Of a stretch of DNA of 64,000 nt, positions 1 through 29,200 are shown piece by piece. Each line of letters opens with the position of its first letter. Position 1 is the first letter of the stretch. Source of the stretch: Gavia stellata. Lineage: Eukaryota; Chordata; Aves; Gaviiformes; Gaviidae. The position numbers and the translations under genes are program-made. Below the pieces are notes generated by a model that saw nothing but the letters and a program-made list of their open reading frames with translations, had not been told where the DNA came from and did no database searches. Location of the stretch: assembly GCF_030936135.1 (NCBI RefSeq), contig NC_082606.1, positions 4,039,255 to 4,103,254 on the forward strand, given 5' to 3'.

Positions 1-19157
<19,157 letters not shown>

Positions 19158-20012
19158 AAGAGAATGCGAACGCGCAGTTCAATCTTATCTCACTTATGTG
19201 GAAGGTGAATGGGCCAGGTCTACTGTGGTAGCTTTCTTGCCCTCAGCTTAGTCAAAGCACACCTTTCACAGACAAGGACAGCTGTACTGTACACTGGTGA
19301 CGGGCAAAACAACTCAGCTTTACACACACCCATATAATGACCTGTGACTTTCACTGTTTTAGCCGGCTATTCATGTATCTAAATGTTTTAGTATACTAGT
19401 AAACTTTCTAATTTCAGAGCCATTTGCAAGTTAAGTGTAACTTGGTTGATATGAAAGTCAAAGGATGTGTGCCTACTTTGGTAGATTACCTCTAAGCATT
19501 AACTGGCTGATTCTTGCATAGAGAGAGAGGATTCCTTAAACCTTCACTACATGGAACTTTTTTGGCCAAAGTTGTACAAAGGAAGCCAGCTGTATATAAT
19601 TTGAGAAAAAAGTATTTTAATCTTGCCCTTCACCAGTGTCACTTTTTAACAAACACTTAAGTGTGAAGTCCAGTACACTTTATATATAAAAAATTGTAAA
19701 AACAAAAAAGACTAAATGAGATTTTAGGATTATGTGACTGCAGTTTCGACCTTCAGAGATCAAATCTTTCAAACATTAGTGGTTTAAAATATAAGCTGGC
19801 TTTTCAGGAGTATAATGTATGCACTACTGTTCTATAATGAAATACTTCATTTTTCTATGAAGAGCGGTTTTATGTGTTGAGTGAACTGTTTGACTGTAGA
19901 TCTTAAATTGGATTGGAAACAATGTAGCCATGTAGACTAGCAAAGTAGTATGTGAAAGTGATCTCAACTGTAAATAGTAAACCTGATTAAATAAATCTCT
20001 GTATATCCTCCC
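19158..20012 (+). other. TSPAN3: TSPAN3 3' UTR
   Basis: Runs from the stop codon to an inferred cleavage site about 15-20 nt after AATAAA at 19990-19995. Length, about 855 nt, is reasonable for this gene. It contains two Pumilio-type elements: TGTATATA at 19591-19598 and TGTAAATA at 19969-19976. The exact cleavage base is inferred. Confidence 0.8.
19990..19995 (+). terminator. Poly(A) signal of TSPAN3
   Basis: Canonical AATAAA about 830 nt after the stop codon. It is the only one seen between the stop codon and base 20020. A T/GT-rich stretch (about 20022-20037, CTTGTTTTCTGTTT) follows at the right distance for a downstream element. Confidence 0.85.
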
Positions 20013-22003
20013 TATAAACATGTCTTGTTTTCTGTTTAAGATCCCAGTGTATTTGTTCAAGTGAAATCCTGGTGTGCTGGAAGCATAAGCTTTAGTATGA
20101 AAGCACCAGCTTTAAGCAGCTTTGCTTAAATAGATCTGTATTTAAGGTTTGGTGGAAGCTTGATTTATCATATTTGTACTCTTTATTTGAAACAATACTA
20201 GAGAAACATGGCACAACAAACTTGGTTGAAGTTGGTGGAAAGTTAACATCTTGTGAATACAATTAAGGAAGAATCTGTTGCCTCTCAGCAGCGGGGGATG
20301 AATAGCTGTACTGTAACTGCTGTATGTTAATTTTGTGTTAATGTGTCTTATGTTATTCAGATGCTTAGTCACTGCTCTGCTTTCGATGGCTTCAGTTGCC
20401 TCCTTATTTGCAGAAGCTGGAAATGTTCAGAATTTTTACCAGTTGCTGATACGCTTTATCACACAAAGTAGACATGCTCAGCCAAACTTGACAGTAACAT
20501 AATATTCTTCAATACCCAAAGAAACATCACCCAGGAAAAGATAATTCTAATATGTGTACTCTGTTAGGGCCAAATATATCTTGTGGGGATTTAAGTTTCT
20601 TATAGTTGTTACACTGCTGTAGAAGTATACTTCTGGAATTCTGTATTAATTTCTAAAGGTGGGTTTCAGATGATAGGGCCTTGGGGCTTAGATTTTTCTT
20701 TCTTAGTATGGTATGTGGTTTAATAACCTGAAAGGCCTCCTGGGACTGGCATTAAATTTCATGGATGTGGTAGCAAGCGTGCTAACGGAATCTCCCATCA
20801 GAAGCATTGACGAATTTAAGGATTATCTGCATCATGTTGTATTGCATATTGCTGATATGCTTGGTAAGGTCCCAGACTAATAAGATCGAGACAAGCCTGG
20901 CTTGTAAGAAACCAGGGGAGGTTTTAAAACAGACTTGTGTTGCACAAAGCTAAGGATGCTGCAAAAAGTAGTCAGCTCTTACTAGCCACAAGGCAGAAAT
21001 AAGCTCTGCAGTCAAGCGTCTGAACATACCTCTCTGAAGCGAGGATAGTTATAGAGAGATTACAGTGCATGTACTTGTTAATCCTGGTGGAAGACATGGA
21101 TTTGAAGTAGAGATGACTTGACAGTATAGCACCAAGTACTTGTAGATCAGGGAAGTCTCTGCTTGCTTCAGAAAATGCAGAGAATTCATGCTGGAATGTG
21201 GAAACTTTTTCCTGTATCTACTCAATAAGTACTTCACAGCTCTTTTTGGTGTAAAACACAATCTAAACAAAGCCCAACCAAACTTTTAACTGTTGTGAAT
21301 TAGTTTGTTTCTAGGAACCGGTGTCTGCCTTGCATGATTTGTCAGTAGGTCTTGGATGTGTGGATAGAGTTATGGTGGTGTGTTTAAAAAAACCCAAAAA
21401 AACCCAACAAACACAAACTTGCAGTGGTCTAGCACACTGCGTTTTGTATGACTCGCTGAAGTTGGGAACAAGTGGTATCTCCTTAGTAGTCAGACATGAA
21501 TACAGCTGTAGTATGAGCTGACTGGTTTTACTTCTGACAGTCTTTGAATGATCCTGTCTTGTAAATGTGCTTGGGTTGCTGTGTGTTAATTAGTGCAAAC
21601 AGTGGGATGAATCCTGAAATGAGGTGTACACAAGTTCTCTTATAGGGATTGAGATAACACTGATTGCTGCCACCATACCTTCTGTCATCACTTCCAGTTA
21701 TGTAGACTTCTGAAATCTGAAGGTGATTAGAAGCTAGACAGCTTAAATATTTGTTACTGATTCAGTATAGTTTAGCCTGTTTGATGTTGAATATTGCCAT
21801 AATACTAAAAGCCTCAGATTGGCTATAAATCTGTTTTGCATAGAATTCTGGAACTGCAAACTGATCTGGCAGGCTTCTGAAATTCAGTCTTCAGTCCCAG
21901 TATAACCCTGGAGAAGAACTTCTTAATCTTGAGTCCTGTAGCAAAGGAGACAGTTTGATATTAAAGACAGATGACAAATGTGAGGCTTATCTAGCTGTAG
22001 TTC
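20013..22003. other. Intergenic sequence after TSPAN3
   Basis: No exon, RNA gene or clear repeat was recognised in this 2 kb. ORFs present are short and resemble nothing known. Confidence 0.7.
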
Positions 22004-22051
22004 TGTGATAAATGACTCAACCCCAAATAGGATTGCAATTAAAGTTTACAA

Positions 22052-22057
22052 TTTATT
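22052..22057 (-). terminator. Poly(A) signal inside the LTR
   Basis: AATAAA on the - strand, downstream of the TATA-like box in LTR orientation. It marks the R/U5 side of the element. Confidence 0.6.
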
Positions 22058-22141
22058 AAATGAATAGAGGCAAGCAAACAGCGCTGGGTGCGCCGGGAGT
22101 CTCTGCTCCACCAAGACGCACACCGTACAGTTCTTGTTTTC

Positions 22142-22152
22142 GGTTTATATTT
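22142..22152 (-). promoter_or_regulatory. TATA-like box inside the LTR
   Basis: Minus-strand AAATATAAACC lies about 90 nt before the LTR AATAAA. That spacing is typical of U3-R in an LTR. Present-day activity is unknown. Confidence 0.5.
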
Positions 22153-22211
22153 CCCTTGCTGCTACATATTCATAGGAAAGGTTGGTCTTTGTAAATGAAT
22201 TAGGTCGTTCG

Positions 22212-22226
22212 CCCCCCCCCCCCCCC
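22212..22226. repeat. C15 homopolymer within the LTR
   Basis: Fifteen consecutive C on the + strand (G15 on the LTR sense strand). The run length may be a sequencing or assembly approximation. Confidence 0.85.
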
Positions 22227-22605
22227 ATATGTGACGTGTAGCATGATTTGGGTGGAGAGATGAGTGCTATAGTCATATATGTTTAGCATGACCTCTATAA
22301 TCTTCATTAGCATATGCAGGGGTGTGAGTTGTAATATGCATTTCACAGGTAATGAAGCAAAGGTCAGTTATCTGACACGAAGCGTTTTCGAAGAACAAAG
22401 GACCTCTCACATTCCTGTTATTTTACTGTCTTTGCTGACCACAAGCAGGGCTATCCTGCCTCCACAGGGCCCCCTCCTTATCTGCACCCTGTGTTAGCCA
22501 GGCGAGTCTTCACTCCCCTGGGTTGCACAAGAGATAGCAAGGGCAGTCTTAACAGCTCTTTGTGCACAGGAATCCCACCTCATTATCCAAATTCCACATT
22601 ATCCA

Positions 22606-22627
22606 CCGAGTGACTATAGTCACTCGG
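22606..22627. repeat. 22-bp perfect palindrome in the LTR
   Basis: Half-site CCGAGTGACTA is followed immediately by its exact reverse complement. It sits about 55-75 bp inside the LTR start on the - strand. Confidence 0.85.
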
Positions 22628-25600
22628 ATCGAAATCCAAATCACACTCGCATAAAATCGCTTTTGGGGGTATCCCTCACATTAGACTTCTTTTGCTTAAT
22701 ACTATGCGGTTAGCAACAAAACCAGTTTTGGAATATTTGTCAGGCAACCCTTGCAAGATACAAGAACTATATACATTAACCACTCTGTGTTTCTTAGGCT
22801 TATGGTTAACAAGGGTATGTAGGACAGAAAGTCACATTTCATCATGCGGCCCTAGCATTGTTCCATATTGACACGAATCAGATGAACACATTTCACAGTT
22901 CATACATCTGTGTCCTGTTAAAAGCTTTAAACAATGAAAGCAAAACAGATTGTTCTGCTTTTCAAGGGGATGCTGTTACTGTGCATTATAGATTGTAAAA
23001 ATGCAAGTGTAGTTTGTTGCACCCATTCATGGAAGTGCTGTTCTGTGTACCTATTTCAATAGAAATTGTGGCTATTTAGCATTTAACTTTATAGTAGAAC
23101 ACTATATTTGGGTGAATATACAGAGAGAACTTCATTATAAATATGTTAAAACACTAGTATTAAAATGTGTCTTGATATGCTGAGCTTCTTGCTGTCCATG
23201 TGAGCAATATTTCTTGCTTTTACCTAAAGGCCTGTGGTTCCTCCTAGAACTAAAGTATATGTATTTTCAAAAGCCTGTTTTGTGTCTGAGAAGAGCTTCT
23301 TGACTTGCGTATCTTCTGGCTGAATTCCCACGTATGCTGGATCCAGGCTGCCTGTTGCTGTTAATAAAACTCTGCTCTTAGCAAACTATTCATGTGCTAA
23401 GAAAAATGACAGTAGAAGACTAGATTTCTGTCCTGTGGGTGAAAGAGTGCTATTACAAACTGTTTCTCTTTTAGCAAGCTGGTGAAGCCATATGCCTTTC
23501 TGCTTCACTCATTGCCAAACAGTCTAAGCAAGGTTTGCATCCTAGCTTTTTCTTCTCGCTCTTTCTTCACCTGTGTCAGAAGGTTTGCATTGGATTGAGA
23601 TTTTGGTTTGAGTTTTAGAGTGGTTTTTTGCTGTTGAGCAAGGAACCACATTAGTATTAAAGAACAGTGGAAAAGTCTGAACAGCATGGGCCTGTCTATC
23701 AAGTAATACTCTAGTAAGTAGGTTTTCAGCTTTTAAGTTACCTATATTGGGACTCCTTCCTCTTAAATGAAGTTATATTGTAATGAAATTCAGGGTCCCG
23801 TAAACATTCAAAGCAATATTTTCTGATGTGGACGACTTTGTCATAATGAACAACACAAAAAATAAAACAAAAACGTAAAAACTTAGGTGTGAGCAAGATA
23901 GAAGAGTCTTTCTTTCCTCTAGTGCATTTTCAGTTGCTAGTTGTTTTTCTAGCTGTTGCTCTTGAACCCTATTTAGCATAGGACTTTAACCTGCACTGTA
24001 GCATAAAGTTACCTCCGCTAGCTAGTTCAAGAGAAGCTCAAGTGTCAAAGGTAATTGAGCCATGGCAGCATGCAGTTTCGTAGGGGCTACTTGATATTAG
24101 TGAGAAAAATACCATAAATCAACCTGTGCTTAATTAATGGTAGGAGTACCACAGGCCCATTGCTTCCAGTACTGAAAAATTTGGTTTGCTCAATAGTGCT
24201 GTACTTTGTAGTGTAGACTCTATCCAAGCCATGTGTGAGTTTGACTTGCTCACTATCTCTGGTCTGTGCTATGATCCTTTATCTTTCTCACTGTCCCTCT
24301 TCCTGTGTTTCCTAGCTAGTTTACACTCCTGAAACTTAAGTTTGGAAAGCATCTCATTAACACTTTAAACATGAATTCTTAATTTCTCTTTCAACTTTAG
24401 CATCACTGATTAACTGCCTTTTTCTTTCTTCAGGCACAGAATCCGTATGTATTAACTATTTTGAAGGTCATCATTCTAGCAAGGGGAATATTAAGTTTCT
24501 TCCCTTCCTCATTGGGCAAATCATTCATGTATTTGAAGAATATATTTTCTGTGACTGTTCAAAGAAAAAAACACGGGCTTAAATTGCAGCAAGTGAAATA
24601 AGGTTGATATAATAGGAAATACTTTTTTCTTACTGGAAGAATGAATAAGCTTTGGATTGCATTAGACAGGAATGTTGGTGTTGCTGTAATTTGGCCTTTC
24701 TAATATGCTCATATCTGCTAGTGCTTTTTAGGGGACAGGTGATGACTTACTTTCATTCCAGCTCTTTTTTCCTTGACTCCTGTGTCTGACATTTTCAGTT
24801 CCTGTTTGGATCTCTTCTTGTCTATCTTGTAGCTGGATACAAGGCAATCCTGCTACTTTTGCAAGCAAAATGTCACATTTCTTAGTTTTTTTAGAGGAAG
24901 CTGACTGCTCCCAAGAGGTTTCTTCTGTGTATTTAACTTTTTGGAGTAAACAATATGCAGGATGTTCCTATCCCCCTATTTAATCTGATGCAACTCATCT
25001 TCTGTAACGCAGAGTCTACCAAAATTCAGCTCTGTTACAGCAAGATCTTACAGCATAGGAAGTACAGAACTGATAAATAATTTTTGGTACCCTGTTGATA
25101 GGCTTGATTGAAGCTCTGTAGGACTGATTACACTGTAGTACATTGATTACATTTTCATGTTTCACTACGCTGTCAAATGCTGATAATGCTATCTATGAAG
25201 TCTAGCCACTTCTTTCCAGCAGTTATTCTAGTGTTACTTTAGCCAGTGAAGCTGTTAATGCTAGCAACACTGGGTGATTTGGAGAGGGAGAAAGGTTTGT
25301 GTTTTTATTTAAGGTAGTGGCTAGATCTGTTCTTTGTGTTGCTTGACAGTACTTCAATTTCCAGCTTCAAACAGCTATCAGTGAGTTTACTTTACCGTAG
25401 CTGTGGAGTACACAAGTGTGTAGCTTGCTGCAGCAGTGAGCCTGACCTGATCCAGCTTTTTAACACATGGGATTAAAATTGCCTTAAAGGTGTTTTTTAA
25501 CTGAGCTTTATTTCTTCTTGCTGCTATTAAAATGAGTTTTAAGTACATAGCAGTGCAAGTCCCGTGCTTTACTACCTTTCAGCAACCTAGTATGAGGCTC

Positions 25601-25717
25601 ATGAGAATTTAAGATTCTCATTCAGACTGTAGTCTAGTAAGACATGATCAGGTGTGTGTTTGTGTTACTAAACAGGGGGAAATAATGGTCTAACAAGCTC
25701 AATTTAACAAAGTTTGT

Positions 25718-25742
25718 AAAAAAAAAAAAAAAAAAAAAAAAA
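25718..25742 (+). repeat. A25 tract
   Basis: Twenty-five consecutive A, followed by the A-rich stretch CCAAAAAAACACAAAAC. It could be a retroposon tail or a simple repeat. No recognisable element body lies upstream. Confidence 0.8.
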
Positions 25743-27245
25743 CCAAAAAAACACAAAACTGACCTGTCTTGATAGCAAGAAGAGGACAGCTTGTGAAATT
25801 TTTCAGTACTTGGAGTTTCAGATGAGATTTGAGATAAGCACTTGTGATAATAGTGGTAGTGATAGCCTCCACAATACAGAGTTAGTGGATCTTGTAACTG
25901 ACTTAATCTTAGGTCTGAGGTGAGTCCCACTGAAATGCAGTAGAAGTCTCTAAGTGCAGTGGATCTTAGGTTTTCCTGTGCACTATATCCTGTAGCATAA
26001 GCACACACTTGGATGGATGCAGTGCTAACAGACTGCCACCTGAGCCTCTATATTTTTAATTTTTGCTTTTCAGTGCCACCATCACTGATTGAAGCAGTTG
26101 CCCTTTCTACATTTAATAAGCCTACCTCCATTTCCACATCCTTTTTTAAAACTCAACTTGCTCATCTTTTCCTTGCTGATCTCTGCACCTTCTCATAGCT
26201 GATCTGTTTCCTCTGGAACTGTACTGAGTAGATGGAAGGGTCTTTTGGGGGCAGCATCTTTTAAAACACGATGTGTGCTTGGGATGTTGCTAAAAGGCAA
26301 GAGCAAACTAACATCTATAGTACATCTAAACTGGTGCTAGCACAAAGCTTCCCCTGTCTGCTGAACTGCTAAACTTGATGCAGTGACCTATAAAGTGGCA
26401 GCAGTATTTGTTGGTTGCTATAGGCTATGCATAGCTGTTGGGTGATAAGACGCTGGCACTCTTACCCTGTTCCCACTGTCTCGCATATCATTCTCGTATT
26501 TCTAGACTGCTTCAGCACTGATCTTTCACTTCTATTGTAGGGCTGTCTTTCTTGGCTTTGCTGTTTGTCCATCTCTGTTTTGTTGATACTGTTCAGTATT
26601 GGGACTGATCAGGAGAGAGCAAAATCAGTGGCATATAGCAGAATTATGTTGCTGCTCCTTTTTGGAAGCCTAGGTTGATCTGATTTTGATGGGGCAGTGT
26701 CATAGTTTGCCTGTGCCCTACATAGCAGTAGGTGTAAACTTTGCCCTTCTCCCCTACTTCCAGGTGAAAGGAATATCTGCAAAAAAAATGCCAAGGTAAT
26801 CCTGCAACAAGTCATGTTTCCTTCTGTATAGCATATGACAAGGATTAGCACTCAAAAATAAGGCTAAATCGCAAGCTACTTGTTACTAGATGTAGGAGAA
26901 AGAAGTGCTGGGGAAGCACAGCTGTACCGCTGCTCCTTGGCCATGTGTTAAAACCCCAGGCAGATCTAATGGCCTGACAACTGGCTGGGGTAACAGAGGT
27001 AGACATGAGATGTGGAGTTTGCCCACCTGTTTCTTTACCTCCTCACCATGGCAGTTGCCTTCATGGTACTGGTTTTGTGTTCATGATACATATTTAGTCC
27101 AGGCATATACCTTTGACTTGGTTCTTGCAGTGACTGCAATAACCTCTGCTGCATCTGTGCCTGGCGGCAGCTGTTCTTTCCCTCCATGTCTAGGCTCCAG
27201 GATAGCTGTTCAGCTGTATTTTGTGTGGTGTATTTACAGTTGTAA

Positions 27246-27407
27246 CCTGAAAACATGGCCAGGTTTTGTAGACCAAACCTGGATGTGAACTTTAACCACA
27301 CAAATGAGAGATTATCCGAGCTCAAGTCTGGCGACCTAACTGAGACTCGCATAGTCATCCTGCTGGAGCAAGCGAAGAAGCACTTCGGCAAAGTTTCAAC
27401 TTTTTAG
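27246..27407 (+). other. Unidentified protein-like open frame, possible pseudogene scrap
   Basis: An open frame of 53 codons between TAA (27243) and TAG (27405) has no internal start suited to a gene. Its translation contains FNHTNERLSELKSGDLTETR and then VILLEQAKKHFGKVSTF, a composition more like real protein than the surrounding ORFs. I do not recognise the family. A bare AG precedes the TTTTGTAG/ACCAAACC position, but there is no good polypyrimidine tract. It may be a decayed processed pseudogene fragment or chance. Confidence 0.2.
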
Positions 27408-29104
27408 CGCTATGCAAAGGACAACACATTTTGCTCTCACTTGCTTCTCACGACCCCTTGATATGATGCTTCAAATCAAAGCTTTTGAGTTCAAACCTCT
27501 TCTCTCTTTGCCAGAGGGAAGCCTGCAACCATGGGTTACTACTGGTAACTGGTGAGCCACAGCAGTGTGGGGCCACTGGGCTATTCCTGTTGATGCTCCA
27601 GAGAATGGACAGCTTTGCTTTCATCTTGGATGTGTGGTGCTTCAGGCAACAGCCTCTTTCACCAGATGGGCTCCTTCCCCACTTCACAATAACTTCACCT
27701 TTTTCCAGGATAACTGTGGTGTGTGTCAGACCTTTGCTAGCATCAGGCTGTGACTGAAGAACTGGAATTAATTTTCTTCATGCAAATAAAAAGCTTAAGC
27801 AAACCACTGACATTTGGGGGGCTTGGGAGCATCTAGGATTCCTTGCATGCGAAAGCAGTCTGTTTCGTAGACCATAGTAGGAATCGGTCTAGAAAACTGC
27901 TTCTGAACAGAGTTCTGAAATTTTTCTCCCCCCTGGACAAAGGAAGCAGTAAGCTATGAAATTAAGTCATGCTTGCCACTTAATGAGGCTGCCAGCGAAT
28001 CAAGTAAAGGGGGGTAGTGTTAATATACTCTCAACTAAGAGTAAGAAGGATAAGTCATCTCTGGCAAAGATTGCGTTGTGTAGTCCTGTGCCAGGCCTCT
28101 ACCAAACACCTCACAGGCAATAGGCAAGACTTCTACAGTATGTAGCAGGAAATGAACTAGGCATGCCTGGCACTTCCAGGACTTGGAGAATGCCCCATCC
28201 TTGGGAAACGTGCTTGTTGCTAATAGTCCAGTGCTCTTGTGCTTTTAATGCGATGTCCACTTTAAAAGCTTAAAACTACCATTTTCCCTGGCAGTGTTAG
28301 CATATGTGGATGGTAAACAAAGATGTCAGCATCAAGAAATGGTGCACTAAGGATACAGTACACAGACTGAGCACACGTAAGTTAAATTTAGGACCCGTGC
28401 TGATAAGCGCTCTGGGTAAAAAAGCTGGCACAGGACCCTGCAGAGCTGGGAGGATGCATTTCTCAAGATCCCTTCTATCCCTAGAATAAGAGCTTCTCTT
28501 TGGTTTTGAATCCCCCCATGGCTGCTGAATTGAGCAGTGACCGTAGTAAAACCTTTAGCTGCCACTTAGCAGGACAAAGTCACTGTCGCTCATGTCTCCC
28601 TTCCTCACAAGGGTTCAGACACAAGAAGGGCTGTGTAGCCCTTCTCTAAAGACAAAGCATTTCTCACGTCTATCAGTGCATTGAAAGCTTTCCCATTCAC
28701 ACTGATGTTAACATTCTTATCCTGGGAAGGTTAAAGTTCACCAGTTTCCCAAGAAGTTCCTCCATGGACTGTTTTTGGCTTAAAATTTCAGAACAATTCT
28801 TTCTTAGATGCAGCTGTTGAGCATTTGTGCCCTTGCAAAGTGGAAGGGAATGTACTAAACTCCCCCCCCACGCTCCCTGCATTGAGTGTGAGTGTTATCT
28901 CGTGTCTGCAACCCCCCTTCCCAACAGCCATCCAGTCATATTACAAAACAAGCAACAGCACTGTGTACACAATATAATTTGTCCTTTTGTACAAGATTTT
29001 CCATTGCAAATATTGATCTGACCACCACCCGATGCTAGCTTGTTTAGGCTGAGTCTAGGATTGAAAATCACCAAAATAACGGTGTGCCGGATGGATTTTC
29101 AGCT

Positions 29105-29200
29105 CATGATGTCAAGGTGCTTTATGAACTCCTCATGATGCATGGGGAAACTGAGGTATGAGGTATGACTTCTCCAAAGTCATACCTTTGCTTCACAAAG
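29105..29200 (-). repeat. MIR-like SINE remnant
   Basis: The + strand shows ATGGGGAAACTGAGG followed by GACTTCTCCAAAGTCATACC. This matches the order of the reverse-complemented MIR core and 3' region (the GGGGAAACTGAGGC and GACTTGCCCAAGGTCA phrases). It is degraded and includes a local GAGGTAT duplication. It is called from remembered consensus. Confidence 0.5.

Larger units (their letters stand above)
22004..22680 (-). mobile_element. Probable solo LTR of an endogenous retrovirus
   Basis: On the - strand the element starts TGTGAGGGATACC and ends ATTTATCACA, a TGTGA/TCACA inverted pair. It has retroviral LTR order: a long U3; a TATA-like AAATATAAACC (minus strand at about 22152-22142); a poly(A) signal AATAAA about 90 nt later (22057-22052); and a short U5. 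It also holds a G15 run (C15 on +) and a 22-bp palindrome near its start. No primer-binding site, gag/pol sequence or second LTR follows, so it is read as a solo LTR. I see no matching target-site duplication. The family was not determined; an ERVL-like avian LTR is possible. Confidence 0.72.

Noticed and set aside
26905..27391. Overlapping ORFs on both strands (127 and 118 codons)
   Set aside because: Neither translation resembles a known protein; mutual overlap suggests chance. Only the third-frame segment at 27246-27407 was kept as a low-confidence item.
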